Shown here: positions 32,488 through 45,861 of the stretch, one piece after another
Layout: the number at the start of each line of letters is the position of its first letter
Numbering within the stretch: position 1 is the first letter of the stretch
Source: Saposhnikovia divaricata
Lineage: Eukaryota; Streptophyta; Magnoliopsida; Apiales; Apiaceae
DNA: 64,000 nt
Direction of reading: 5' to 3'
Assembly (NCBI GenBank): GCA_036435485.1
Contig: CM071597.1
Span: 177,612,147-177,676,146 of the forward strand
Notes under the pieces: generated by a model
The model's database searches: none
Seen by the model: only the letters and a program-made list of their open reading frames with translations
Told to the model about the DNA's origin: nothing
Program-made: the position numbers and the translations under genes

Positions 32488-33950
32488 AATGCCTCATATA
32501 TCACAATTTTGAAATAAAATGCTTCAAATACCATAACCCAAAAAAATTATCCAAAATATGAAGTAATATTATTTTATAACTCGTGTAGCATTTTTCCATA
32601 TAATAAGTTTCCCTTAACATAAAACATATCATTTCTAATTAAAAACTAAAACCCACTACAGAGATACACGGAGGGAGGGGTGAAAGTCCTGTATATCATT
32701 TTTAGATGTAGAAAATGCCCGAAATAACATAGTTTTAATATTAACTTACCCAAATTAACATATATCAGGAATTTTGCCCAAAATATCCACTTCATTTTAC
32801 ATTTTTCTAATGCGTATATTATAGATGCTACCTCCTGATTTTCAGGATCTAGTGGGTGCCTTTAAACTTGGTTAACATGTCATTATTTTAATATAAATTA
32901 ATTTCTATTACCTACTTTTACCCTTTTTTGATATTTGTTCCTATAGCTGTGATGCAATGAGACAATACAACTTTCTTTTCTGTAACATGCACTCCCTCCG
33001 TTTCTTTATAAGTTTCCTATTTTGACTTTAAACACTGTTCATTATAAGTGGTTGACAATTAATTTATGCATAATTTATAAGATAAAATATAGTCATGAGT
33101 GATCTTGTTGGATTCGTATTTATGAGTACTTTAATACAGTGAAGTTTTTATATTTAGTACTAATACGAAATTCAAGATATTAATCATAAAAAATGTGTGT
33201 TGGCAAACATGTTTTTAAAAAGAGGAAACTTATTATGAGACGGAGGGAGTAGTATAAGACTACAAGTTACTTAGAAAAAAAAAGTATTAACACTACAAGT
33301 TTAATAGAGTACATGACATACGTTAATTAAAATTTGGGGTTAAACGGAATCATTTGTGATTTAGAAATATTTAATTTAGGGTTAAATAGTTCTCATTTGA
33401 GGTTTTTCGTGTTTCATTATAGGTTTATAAATATTCAATTTTTTAACTAAAATATTTAAATTTATCTATATTTTCTTGGGTGTTCGACAGTTAACCTTTG
33501 AGGTTTAACTATTCTATTTTGAATTTTAGAAATATTCAAAATGACAAATAAACCGTATACAGATTTAGGATTTAGGGTCCCAAAACCCTAATTTATCCTG
33601 ATTTTTAAAATATCGGGGCTGACCCTCTATTTTTTAAAAATCCTACCACCAGACTCATTAAGAAAATAATTTAGCAAAAAAAAAAAGTTTTCTAATAATA
33701 TTTGCAAATACATATTTAGCAAAAAAAAAATGAAAAAGAGGTACACTTAAAGTAGTGACAAAACTCTACTTAAAGTAGCGTTTGTAAAACAAAAAAAACA
33801 TAACGCTATACGATGTAGCTTTTCGTTTAAAATTGAAAGCGCTACGCGATGTAAAATTTAAGTGTGACATTTGAGATCATATTTTACATTTTTGACGTTT
33901 TGAATCCTTTAATTTAAAATTGTAAGAAAGAGTGTCAATACCCTACATTA
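32488..33950. mobile_element. Related inverted-repeat element B, containing a Stowaway
   Basis: The left end (CCTCATATATCACAATTTTGAAA at about 32490) resembles the left arm of element A. The right end, reverse-complemented, gives TTACAATTTTAAATTAAAG and ATCTCAAATGTCACAC. Its right part (33540-33640) is an inverted copy of element A's internal unit (TATACAGATTTAGGATTTAGG...). No coding sequence. Limits are approximate. Confidence 0.4.
32992..33249. mobile_element. Stowaway-type MITE
   Basis: 258 bp with terminal inverted repeats CTCCCTCCGT...ACGGAGGGAG and an inner ATAAGTTTCC / GGAAACTTAT pair. TA follows on the right, but CA precedes on the left, so one TSD copy has mutated. This family is mobilised by mariner-like transposases. 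Confidence 0.8.
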
Positions 33951-35027
33951 AATCCCATAAGCCTTTATATGTGACACATGCATAAAGACAAAGCGTGTGT
34001 ACGTACCATATTCGCCTCAATTTTACTTAAAAAATTAATTAAGGCAAATAAATTAAGGCGGAAAATTACTACCTAATTTACTTTTCATGTTATGTATACC
34101 ACAAGTGACACAACTAATGTTTAAAAAGTCGATTGATTAATGGGTAGACGGACGTATCCCATTTCAATTAAATGAAAATCGAGTCAAAAGCGATTTTCTC
34201 AAAAAATCGATATTAATCGGTCAAAATTTTAAAAAAATAATAATAAAATTTTAAAATTTTAAAGAAGAATTAATAAATGATACTTTATATTTCTATTATA
34301 TATGAGTATAAATTAATTTATCAACTAAATTCGGTATAAGAATCCTAATTTACTATTTATTCTCTCAAATTGAATTATTTTTTCGTTCATATCAACTACC
34401 AACTACCAAGTATGCTAATGATATATTGTTCTTTTTGTAAATCGTAACACTTGAATATCAATATTGGATTAATAATATTTGATATATATTTATAAATTTT
34501 ATTTGTAACTTGATGATGTTTAAAAAAGTTAAATATTATTATTTATCAAAATTAAATTACTTGAAATTAATCCAATTAATTATCGATTATTTAATTTATC
34601 ACCATAAGAACTAACATTAAATGTGAAATTGAAAATGGAAAATTAAATAGTTAAGTGGGGTAACCACTAACCAAAGTCCACAAAAGCTCCACGTAAGGCA
34701 ATAAAGTAATGGAACACATGCAAACAGGGTTAATATGGTAATTACACCCCCCCAGTTTAACAATAACTTAAGTAGAAACTAAAAACAGAATATACCCCAA
34801 ACATAAGTGTAAAGTTGAGTGTCCACCTGTTGCTATTTGGTTTGCTCCACATAGATATTACTCTCCTTGTTGTGTACATACATGCATACATACATACACT
34901 CAAGTGTATGTATATATCACTGATATAAACGAGGCTTATCTTCACCTCTCCTTCCCCTTCACTACTTCTTTTTCACCCTTTACTTAATTTTATTATTTAT
35001 TATATTATTATTCATTCGTCGGAAAGT
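33951..35027. other. Intergenic DNA and promoter of the PHT4;4-like gene
   Basis: AT-rich, no gene. A CATA-type microsatellite lies at 34878-34898. The last 200 bp before 35028 should hold the 5'UTR and promoter. Confidence 0.4.
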
Positions 35028-38000
35028 ATGGCTATCGGTGCCGTCGTTTCTCACCGGAACTTCGGCTCCTTTCTTGGTTCAGGTACTCCTTTTTTTTTTT
35101 TTTTGCTACATTTTGTTCTTATTTTTTAAATCATTTTAGGCTGATTTTTTGTTTTGGTTTTACTCATGAATGTGTAGCGGAGAAATGTGATTGTCTGTAA
35201 ATTTGTAGCTTTAATTTTATACAATTTATGTTTTTCATATATATATATATATATATTTATGTTTTTTTTTTGGGTTTAGAAATAATGAACTTTACTCTCT
35301 GCCTGCATCGGGATTGAGATTCCTGTAGTTTATAGTAGTAAAAACGATGAATAATATAATAATTAACAAGTCAAAAATTAAAAAAAAAAAATAGTTGTGC
35401 GGAGTCTGACAGGAGTGTTATAGTTTATATAATGTAATATACTAATATTATATACGCTTCTGAGGCTGATGTTAGTAAAACTTGAAATGTACCAAGTATT
35501 TGATAGTGCAGAGATTAAATTTGCTTTTTTTTATTTTTTATTATTTAACTTTTTTTTATACGAATTCGGAAATAAGAACATCACTCTATGCTCAATAATG
35601 TGAATCGAGATGTCATTTCTGGATGCATTGTTAGCCTCATGCTTTTTTTGAAAATCTAGGCAAAATTTGCATTTCATGCCTTCTCAGTAATATTATTGTC
35701 TGCGAATCACTTGGGAAATGATCAAAATAACTGTGAGGTTTTTATCATATTAAAATGTAATATATCACTCATATTGGGTTATTCTTATGAGCTGCATCTT
35801 TATAGTATGGTTGTTTTCTTATAAATCCAGGGAAAGTATATCAAAAACCTTTATTTCCTGGTTACCAAAGGTACTCGTATCGGAATTTCTTTGGTTCTTC
35901 AAACAGTGAAACTCTTAGAGCAAGGGTAACATTCCATGATGAATCGGATCATCCTAATGTCTTACAGCAACAATTTGCTAATAAGTTTCAGAACATTAAA
36001 CATAGTCAGAGGACCAGAGCTATTTGTGAATGCTACCTTTCATCAAGAAAGCTGGGAAAACTTGGGATAGTGGACAACCAATTCCAGCAATCAAAGCATG
36101 CTACAGTAGTTAGAACCCGAGCTGGTTATAAGTCTGAGGACTATGACATAAACGGAGAAGGGTTAGATTCACTTGTATCATCGGAAGGGGCAAGCGAAGC
36201 TATTTTAGTGGAGGCTGTGCAGCAAACTAAGCCATGGTGGGAGCTGCCAAAACGCTGGGTGATAGTACTGCTTTGCTTTACAGCATTCTTGTTATGCAAC
36301 ATGGACCGTGTAAGTTAATATTTTCGCCAAGCTCTTCTTTGTCATATCAGTATAAAAAAACTGCAAATCTTACTGAGCCACTTTTTCCGCAAGCACTCAT
36401 GATAGTTTAACACGATCCTGACACGATTGTGGGATCCACCATAGTTTTGTGAAAACTGTGTTGCTTACAGGACTGGAGAAGTTCAGAAAGCATTAGTGAA
36501 ATTGCTGGTCACTACATTTATTATCATGCATTTTTTCACTGCAGGAAAATCTATATGTTTTCTGAAGCAAGGGTGTGCTGATTCACCCTCTAATAAAACA
36601 CAAAGTTTTAGTCTATACATGGATTTATTTTACAAGTTACAACTCTATATTGAGTAATGTATAATGTAGTTTGCAGAATTCCTACCATGTATAGACAGGG
36701 CCATTGGTTGTATATCCTATAAAAAATTACTTCGTAGAAGTGCTTGAGTTCAACTCTCACTCTGAATATTTTTTAATTACTAGATTTACTATAATGTGTG
36801 TGTGTGTGTGTAATCTTGATACTCTATTTCAGAAACCTCATTGCTTTTTTCCCTCAAGTCTTTACCTACTAGCAGAGTTCATACTCAGCAGATAAATGAT
36901 GTTAATGTAATCTTTTATAATTTTGTATCACAAATTTGTTGCTGTGAATTATATGTGAAATTAATATTGGTGAAATCCAGGAAATTAAAATATCAAATTT
37001 TATATATTGTTCTATCTTTGTATTATTGTACAGATACAGTTTCTGTAACACGTTAAGTTAACAGCTCTACGTAATTTGAATTTTGTCAGGTGAACATGAG
37101 CATTGCTATACTTCCCATGTCAAAGGAATTTAATTGGAACAGCGCTACTGTCGGTTTGATTCAGTCCTCTTTCTTCTGGGGATATCTGCTCACTCAGGTT
37201 TTCACTCTTAACTTCGAAGGAATGACATGCTGCAAAAGATTAAGGCTATGTTTTATGAGGATTAGAATTTGGGGACCTATATTTTATCACGTAGTTCAAT
37301 CGAGTAAGTGTTTTTTTTAAAAAAATCACCCTCTCCGCGGGCATAGTGTTATTAAATATTCATGAAATAAACTAAAAGTGATAAAATTTGCCAGCAGGAT
37401 ATCATAAGAATCATGATTTTGTATAAAATTAGAGCAAATAGTTCAACTTATTATTGTCCCTTCAGATGTCCCTGGTCAAATATTTGGAACATATGTACGC
37501 TGCTGACTCCCGGAAAGCCTGATGTATCTAATTTCTTTTTCAAGTTTTTTTCCCAAACTTCAGAAATAGTACTGAAATCATTAAAATGATTAATTGTACT
37601 CTATAATTTGCGCTTTTTTGGTTGATTATCTACACTCTACAGTGGGTTGTTACCTTCATTAGATCGAACACCAGAAATAGCTGCAGTCTGCTTTACTCTT
37701 ATCTTTCTAAGCTACATTGCGATGACTATGCTAGTTCTCCTTATTTCTTATGGCAAAAGCTAACTGCTTATTGACTTCTGTTACTTGTACAGTATGTTGA
37801 TTTCGATTTGATTTTACTTGTACACATATCTTACAGAACTTCTCCTTTTATGCAAACTAGATTGCTGGAGGTATTTGGGCGGATAAAGTTGGGGGCAAAC
37901 TGGTATTAGGTTTTGGAGTTGTCTGGTGGTCAATTGCAACAATTTTGACACCTATTGCTGCAAAGATTGGGCTACCTTTCTTGCTTGTCATGCGTGCCTT

Positions 38001-41000
38001 TATGGGGATTGGTGAGGTTGGCCTCTTGTTATACTTCAACCTGATTTTTACATCTGTTCAAGGTTCATCTGACTGAATATAATTTAACATGGTTTCAATA
38101 TGTGGATCTAGCAATAAATAACTAAAGTACGTTGTCTGAGTATTGCATAAATTATGATACCTATAGTTCTAGGCCGGATAAAAGATTGACATTTTGTTTG
38201 CCAGTTCTGAAGGAAGATCTCCAATCTCTTTGATTCCAGAAAATATTTGGCCCTGAATTACAAACATTATCTTGGGATGCATGGTTGTCTCCTAATTGTC
38301 TACTTGAAGATGTTGGGGTTTCCGTGGATTTTCCAGCATGTTTCCCTTGTGTGCCAAGGCTTTGTTAAGGATCACACAACAGTTTCTTCTTCTTTTCTCC
38401 CCAGTTCTGGTTCCTCCAAATACAGGCGCATGGCCTTAGGCTTCTATATTTATGTTACTCTAATCATCAGCTTTTACCTCATCTCCTCTCTCCTTTAGAG
38501 TAAACTTCTTTGAGAAGAGTTAGTGGCTTTCTTCCCCATATCTGTCCTTTAACTTCCGTTTTAGAGAAAATCTCTTTAAGAGGAGGCAGTGGCTTCTATT
38601 TTATCCCGGTTGACTGTGTCTTAGGCAGCCATTTCCTTTAGCTAGAATTTAACATCAGGCGTTCATTACTTAACATATATAAATCCCTGCAGTTGATTCC
38701 TTAATCTCTTTATTCCCAGCCCTTGCTTTTTCCAATGCAATTCCTAATACTTGGTGCAGTTCCGTCTTTACGTCTTACCACATTCTAAAATAATGTTCTT
38801 TTCTTTACAGGGCGTTGCTATGCCTGCTATGAATAATATACTTTCAAAATGGATCCCTGTCTCTGAGAGAAGCAGATCACTTGCACTTGTATACAGTGGC
38901 ATGTATCTTGGTTCTGTTACAGGATTGGCCATATCTCCTGCTTTGATCCACAAGTTTGGATGGCCGTCTGTATTCTACTCTTTTGGTTCTCTTGGGAGTA
39001 TTTGGTTTGCATTGTGGCTTAGCAAAGTAAGTGTTTTTCAGTAATTCTGATAATGACAAACTTCTCTACATTACCAGATCATATGTGATTATATTTCTCC
39101 CTTCCCTCGAACAAACAGTAGAACTCCTACTAACACAAATTAATAAATTGGCTCACTTTAATATCAGAAGAAATATGTATTTATGTATAGTCATCAATTA
39201 TGAAGGACGCAAGTTGCGCATAAAATACTACTGATTGCTTCTTCCAGGCCCATAGCTCACCCAAAGACGATCCAGAACTTAGTGCAGAAGAAAAGAAAGT
39301 TATTTTGGCAGGCAGCGTCTCGAAGGAACCTGTCTCCGTCATTCCATGGAAATTAATTTTATCAAAGGCACCTGTCTGGGCTCTCATTATATCTCACTTC
39401 TGTCATAATTGGGGAACTTTTATTCTTTTGACATGGATGCCGACGTACTATAACCAGGTATGCCAACTAAAATCAAAAAGTTGATTGAGGTGTATAGTTT
39501 CTTTAGTGGTGAATGCATAAGCATGGAAAGATAAACAAATATTGGTTCTCCAAATATATTATGAATTTTTGCTACTATTATACACAATCTAACAAATCCA
39601 AATCGACTATTGTGCGTTTGTATCTGAGATTAGCTTGCAATTTAAGTCTACAGAGCATATATGTAGTGGATGTGAAACATGTCAGGCCAATTAAATGGCG
39701 CTAGTACAAATCAATTAATGAATTATTAGTTTATGCTAATAATCTAAAAGGTAAACTCATGTTTTCTCATGAAATTGTGGTTACTTTCTCAGGTCTTGAA
39801 GTTTAACTTGACTGAATCTGGGCTACTTTGTGTACTTCCATGGTTAACTATGGCCATATTTGCAAATATAGGAGGTTGGATTGCGGACACACTTGTTAGC
39901 AGAGGTCTCTCGATTACAGCAGTTCGCAAGGCAAGAATTATTCTGGCTTGTCAGTTCGTGTGTATAAATGAATATGTGATTTTCTATTGCTGATGATTGC
40001 ATTGAAAATGTTTTTAAAGATGAGAATATTACTTTTCAGTTTACATTTTTCAACAGGCTCAGAGATCAGACGAGATACTTTTATATGATACAATGTACTA
40101 TGGTATGGGTTTTGCTTAATTAACTATTCAGAATCCTTCAATTCTGCAGATAATGCAATCAATTGGATTTTTGGGCCCTGCTTTCTTTCTCACACAGTTA
40201 AGTCGTGTCAGGACACCTGCTTTAGCGGTGCTGTGCATGTCATGCAGTCAGGTATAAGCTACTTGAGTTCCCTATGGTTGAGCTTCATTTAACTTCAGTA
40301 TTTGTTGTATGTACATGTAAAGATGAATGTGCACTTGTGCAGTATGTACCTACTGGCATGGTAAGATTCATTTTGATAAGAGCGTTACTGAACATGTTTT
40401 CGAGTTCTGAGTCTTCTGACACACTATGTTTGTTGACCCATTCCGGATACTAATGGTCCATATTTTTCCTCAGCATATACTTCTGCTTCATTATATATGG
40501 TCATCCCACCATGCCTAAGTCTAGAAATAACTCAACCTGTTTGATAATTACTTAAGAAAGTTACTTAGTTAAATCTAGCATCCGTGATTCTGATAATGTT
40601 TTTTGTAGCAAGCAATATAAATCACCCTATCTCTGATTCTGTTTACAGTTTCAAATTAAAATCTAGGTAACATTTGAACGTTTAGATAAAAATAGAGAAA
40701 GATCAGGTCGAAGCAAGTGCCTTGTAAAAATTAAAATGTGGAGATTTTGACAATATCTAGGTTTTTCGGCTGGTCTAAATAAGTCTATTTACTTTATTAG
40801 CTGAGTGTATCGGGTGGGAAAAATTCCTTCTGCTTTGAAGATACAATTACTATTGAAGACATAAAAGTCAATATTAAATTAAGTAGGAGTTGCTGCCTGA
40901 TGGAAGATGCAACTAAATACGAATATTTTTTATTTTTTTTTTATCTTAATAGGGATTGGATGCCTTCTCCCAGTCTGGACTCTACTCCAATCACCAAGAC

Positions 41001-41438
41001 ATTGGACCGCGTTATTCTGTGAGTACATAACATGCTTCATTAACTTCATATAATAGTCAACATATGATATGGCAACATATGTTCAAGATGTTATATGATA
41101 TTTCAGCTTGAGGAAAGGTTTCCTTTATTGTATTTTTCCAAAAAAGGATCACTGAAAAAGTTTCCTATGACAGGGAGTGTTGTTGGGACTATCAAACACG
41201 GCAGGTGTGCTTGCAGGGGTGTTTGGTACTGCTGCAACTGGATACATACTCCAGAAAGGTAGACTTAAGTTTCTTGTTGGATCTTTTTTACTATTTTTCC
41301 TTGGGATTTAGATGTTCCATCTCAAATAATGTTTTTGCAGGTTCCTGGGATGACGTATTTAAGGTGTCTGTTATATTATACCTCATTGGAACATTAGTGT
41401 GGAACCTGTTTTCAACTGGAGAGAAAATCCTAGACTAA
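35028..41438 (+). CDS. PHT4;4: Plastid anion/ascorbate transporter, PHT4;4 (ANTR2)-like, 11 exons
   Basis: Exons: 35028-35082, 35831-36309, 37090-37197, 37861-38016, 38811-39026, 39248-39457, 39793-39930, 40150-40251, 40953-41018, 41174-41258 and 41341-41438. They total 1713 bp (570 residues plus stop) in one frame. All introns are GT-AG except intron 7, which begins GC. The first 120 or so residues are Ser/Arg-rich and look like a plastid transit region. From PKRWVIVLLCF onward it is a 12-helix major facilitator (SLC17/PHT4) with NMDRVNMSIAILPMS, SSFFWGYLLTQ, RAFMGIGEGVAMPAMNNI and a closing WNLFSTGEKILD. The Arabidopsis orthologue imports ascorbate across the chloroplast envelope. The call rests on remembered family wording, so a close PHT4 paralogue is possible. 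Confidence 0.93.
39931..40149 (+). other. GC-AG intron 7 of the PHT4;4-like gene
   Basis: Exon 7 must end at CGCAAG (39930) to keep the family frame (VRK then IMQSIGF). The intron starts GCAAGA and ends TTCTGCAG. No in-frame GT donor nearby preserves the protein. GC-AG introns are a minor U2 class, about 1% in plants. Confidence 0.82.
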
Positions 41439-42543
41439 TTTATGGGAGTGAAAAAGATGCAACCTATAGATCAAGTGGTGATAGGTGAGATGTAAAGTTC
41501 AGAAAAAGTAACCAATTTCCAAATGGTAAGATGAATTTGCAGCGAACAAGGGAAAGAGACCATTTTCATAGTTCTCCCTTCCAGTCTCAGACAACTAAGT
41601 TGCTTCTCCAAAACAGTTTTGTGGGATTGCATTATGAAAATCTAGTCTTGGCCTTTCAGTTTGTTGCAACTATAAAACAAATGGGTTTACAATTTCTGGT
41701 TAGTTTACAACCATAATCTCATATGCAGCTCATACAGTGCTTTACATAGACACAAAGTTGTCAAAAGGTAATGCCTTATGTGTCTTGATACCTTTTGATT
41801 CTTGTTCTTTCCGCATTAGAGAGTCCATCGATATTCCATATTAAAACCACAGTTTTTGCAGACTTCATGTCCTGTTCCTTAGGTTTTGTGCTACATGATT
41901 TTGAAGTTTGCTTATATATGTTATATGTTCACCAAACCCAGTGCCTATGAGTTATATTAAAAATGATAGCGATCAGTTCATCTTCTTGTTGTCGTTGAGG
42001 TGAAGATGCTTTATATGTCAGAAAGGAAATTAGGTAATGAGTAATGACGTTATGTCATGGGCACTGCATCCCTAATTAGCACTAATGCTTCACATAAACA
42101 AAAAAACAGATTATAATATCCTAATTCCTAAAGGTCGTAATAGTAGTGTTGGACATGTTTCTGAAACTAATTTGAAGGTAGAAACCTGAGCTCATGGCAT
42201 TGATGCTTACCTGAACCATGACTTCTGAGGTAAATTATCATAGATCGTGCGGGGCTGCCTATTAGTGCCTAATATTTGTCTTTCTACTTATCTAGATAAA
42301 GTAACTAACGAACTGTAAGGCAAGTTTTAAGTAAAAGGCAGCATAAAGATCAAAGAGGCATAGCATTTAAAATGATCTCACCAATCAATAATTAGAAGAT
42401 AAAATAAAATGGATTTTGAGAGACATTTTCGAGCAGCAAAGACTGAAGCGCCCAAAAAACAGATCTATGCTTCCACCACCAAGCATAAAAGGTAACACAA
42501 ATTCTCGCAGACTTTGTGGAAATTGTAACGAGTATGAAAAAAT

Positions 42544-42673
42544 GGAGTGAAATGCGTCGCTTTGCCAACCTTTTTATGCTTTACAGTAACAAATACGTAG
42601 CTGCAATAAAGGAGTGAAATGCGTCGCTTTGCCAACTTTATTAAACTTTATAGTAACAAATACGTAGCTGCAG
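42544..42673. repeat. Tandem direct duplication, period 67
   Basis: GGAGTGAAATGCGTCGCTTT starts at 42544 and again at 42611. The match, with a few changes, extends to AACAAATACGTAGCTGCA. A local tandem duplication. Confidence 0.8.
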
Positions 42674-42805
42674 TATACTCTGGACGACCATTATTAGTTG
42701 ACAAGTCAGAAGAAGAAAACATAAGCAGATATGATCCTTCTTCTCAGAATGCAAACTGCACAAGGGGTCTTCGGCAGCCAAAAAGTCTTTCTGAAGTAGG
42801 AACCA

Positions 42806-42879
42806 CTCCCTCCGTCCACTTATAAGAACTAAATAGTAGAGTAATTGGCAAGTTTCAGTTTTTTAAACCACGGAGGGAG
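42806..42879. mobile_element. Very short Stowaway MITE (74 bp)
   Basis: CTCCCTCCGTCC at the left and CGGAGGGAG at the right end, with TA following on the right and CA in place of TA on the left. An internal deletion derivative of the Stowaway type seen at 32992. Confidence 0.75.
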
Positions 42880-43220
42880 TACATAAATTTAGTGTAACAA
42901 GTAAAGTCTTTAGTCCTCCATGGGCTTTGTCACTTGCATATCTAATGACCCAGTCCCCGGCACACTCGACTACTCTTCCACTCGTTGACTGGTTGTATCT
43001 ATATACCAGCGCAAAATAATTATTTAACTATTAAATAACATAAAATACATTGTCTCTATTATAGTGAGATCTTCATAAAATACACAAATCCACATATCTC
43101 TCTCTCTGCAGAAAGCCAAAAGTCCGATGAAATTATAGTGAGATCATCAAGTTTGAGGTAAAAATCTGTCTCTATTATTTGTGTTCTTTGTAATGGCGGA
43201 TAAATTATTTTCTCGTATGT

Positions 43221-44012
43221 TTGGTTCGAAAAAAAAATAATAATGAAAAAAAAAATGAAGATTCCTTACATCTTGATGATTTAAGTATGAATGAAGTTAT
43301 AGATGAAAGTAGTGATGAGCCTAGCACCCCCAAATTTGTTTATAATGATAAGTTCATTAATGTGGATGAAAATGATGAATTTGATAGTGTTGAGGAAGAT
43401 GAGGAGCTAGATGATTTAGATGTTGAAAATGAAAATGAGGATAATGTAGAGTGTGAAGATGGAAATGGCGTTCCATATATGCATCAATTATTTCATACTT
43501 TGGAACAAGCGGGAAATTTTTTTAGGGCATATGCCCTAAAAAATGGATTTGGTATTAGAATTCAATCAACCCATAGGCGTTCTAAAAGTAGTGAAATATA
43601 TGCTCGTATATATGTTTGTAGACTTGCGGGTAGAAGTGGTGAAAGTAGTAGTAATCCTAAACGACGTAGAGAAAATCTTCCTAGGAGCAATTGCAAAGTA
43701 AGAATGTATGTGAATTATTCGAAGAATTTAAGTCTTTGGTAGATAACTAGTCTTGAGTTAAACCACAATCACGTATGTGTCACTCCTACGAAGATGAATT
43801 TGATACAACGAGAAAGGCATGTGAATACCGCTACTCGTAATTTGATCAAAACTTTTCGTGGTGGGGGAATTCATGATTTTCAAGTAATGAATATTATCGG
43901 TAATATGCATGGAGGTAATGACAAAGTAGGGTTCGGTACTCAACATGTTAGGAATGTCATACGGGATGAGAAGAAAAAAAGGTTTGAAAATTGTGATGTT
44001 CACTTGATATGA
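43221..44012 (+). pseudogene. FAR1-related (Mutator-derived) N-terminal fragment, broken
   Basis: The first open part (to 43742) is acidic, then enters a FAR1-type DNA-binding domain: FRAYALKNGFGIRI, RIYVCRLAGR, RSNCKVRMYV. A stop at 43740-43742 breaks it. The homologous frame resumes near 43755 (LNHNHVCVTP-like wording) through TRNLIKTFRGGGIHDFQVMN to a stop at 44012. The only start in frame is TTG; an ATG at 43193 is out of frame across a poly-A run. The MULE transposase core and SWIM finger are absent. FAR1 proteins are domesticated MULE transposases, so this may be either a decayed FAR1 gene or a MULE remnant. Confidence 0.75.
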
Positions 44013-44422
44013 TTTCTAAACAAGGCATTCTCCACCTCGTCATCTGTCAACGGCTCAAACCAATTACGAACAAAGAACTCTTTCCGATTCTCTATGAGAC
44101 CACATGTCACAGCCTCCTCCAAGGTAACTGTCATCTCCCCTTGCCTCATGAAGAAGGTGTTGGTCTCAGGCCTCCACCGCTCAATCATAGCAGAAATGAG
44201 TCTCGCGTCATTACCCAACACAACATGGGGGTTGGTAAAAATCCCAAACCCCATCATATGTAGAAGCTCCCTCTGTGGTCTTCTTAACTTCCACTCCCGC
44301 ATCTCCATATTACCACAAATGCACTCTAACTCCTCCCTCCCACTACCATCCCACACATCCTCGCTAAATGTTCGCCCTACTAGGACCCGACAAAGTATCA
44401 AGTAAGTCATCGTTAAAACCAT
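44000..44422 (-). pseudogene. Plant mobile domain (PMD) fragment
   Basis: 140 codons from ATG 44422. The segment GFGIFTNPHVVLGNDARLIS, IERWRPETNTFFMRQGEMTV and TLEEAVTCGLI is the hallmark N-terminal part of the plant mobile domain (MAIN/MAIL family and related transposon proteins). Only the first third of the domain is present; the frame stops at 44000, overlapping the 3' end of the FAR1 fragment by 13 bp on the opposite strand. PMDs occur both in host silencing factors and in Mutator-like elements. Confidence 0.7.
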
Positions 44423-45861
44423 CCATACCCTGCCAATTAGATAAACAATTACATTAAAAACAAGTTCAAATAGTATTCAAAAATATTATCTAAAAATCAT
44501 AACAACTAAATTAATAACCAAATGCAATACTCAATTCATCCGAATCACCCTATTTTTTATGAATCCCTTTTGACAAGAATATACCCTAAATTCAACAAAC
44601 ATTCCCTCTAAAATCAACAAAAAAAATTATGATTACAGTGCAAGCCCCTAATTCGAATTACACATAAACCCTAGTTCAATTATACACATAATTTAAAAAG
44701 AAATTAAACCCTAATTAAACTAAATTACGGGGAAATTCGAATTACAATAGTTATATGCCCCTAATTCGAATTACACACAACAATGGCACAAAAATATGCA
44801 GCAAACATACAATAAATCGCACTCTAAATTACATACATACAAAATCATATGTACACACATTATACCAAGAAAGAAAACAAGAATAATGAACAAAATACCT
44901 CTAAAATGATGAAGAGCTGCCCTTTCGTGTTGATTTCGCCTCTCAAACGCAAGAAATCGCCTCAAACTGAAGAAATCGCCTTAGAAACGTAGTTATGGTG
45001 ATGGTTTTTGTGTGTTTTGTGTATTAAACTGCTACTGGCGAAATAATTAACAAAATGGGGAAGACACCGTACCGTGAAAATTTTTTGCGATACGCAGGCA
45101 GGGATATTTTCGTAATTGCCCCGTACCGTGAAAACTTTCTGCTGTACGGTGTCGATTTTTTTTAAATCATCCAACGGCTCTGGCACCGTATGTTGGTTAA
45201 ACAGTAAAAAACATACATATGTCCCAGACCTTTGGCCATACATTATATACATTACACTACCAGTTATCATGTAGCTTTGTCATGCTCTAGGCTAAGGCCC
45301 GATATGACACTACTCAAAGATTGATTGTTATGGAGCTATTTATTATCGACTGGTTATTTGAGTGACCGGGTACAAGTACAGGTAGTGTTCCTCCCTAGTG
45401 GAAGGTGGTAGTGCAAGATGCTTATGTGCCACCTCAACAATACTAGGTCACCCACCATTTGTCCAGAAAAACTGGAGATATGCTAATTTTATAAATGAGA
45501 TGTGCAGGCAACATAAAATTAGCCACATTTCAAACATCTCCGAAAGAGAAGCAAAAAACTACTACGGAAATTAGTTTCACACAACTCCAGTACTGTTCCT
45601 CATCATTCATTTACAACGCAGACTGCAGTATAGCATTGATACGAGCTTCCGTCAATTTAGTGCTAGTATGGACAACTACTATAAAGCATATGAAATCCAA
45701 AACTAAAGTAATTGCTGAGTAGCAAGCAAATATTAACAAGTAGCTTTGTTATGTCTTCACAGGACTAGGATGTCAGACATACTCCACAAATCCTAGAAAC
45801 CACAAACCAAAACATTTCACTTCCTCAACTCTGCCTCTGTTCTTTAAATTATGTCATCACC
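44423..45861. other. Intergenic DNA with a CCGTACCGTGAAAA repeat
   Basis: CCGTACCGTGAAAA occurs at 45068 and again at 45121, with related CACCGTA pieces at 45153 and 45185. This might be the tail of the element carrying the PMD fragment. AATTCGAATTACA motifs recur at 44650-44780. No gene is supported. Confidence 0.35.

Larger units (their letters stand above)
41439..43216. other. 3' flank of PHT4;4-like gene, no gene
   Basis: Contains the 3'UTR, a direct repeat (42544) and a tiny Stowaway (42806). No coding frame here has a domain. Confidence 0.4.
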
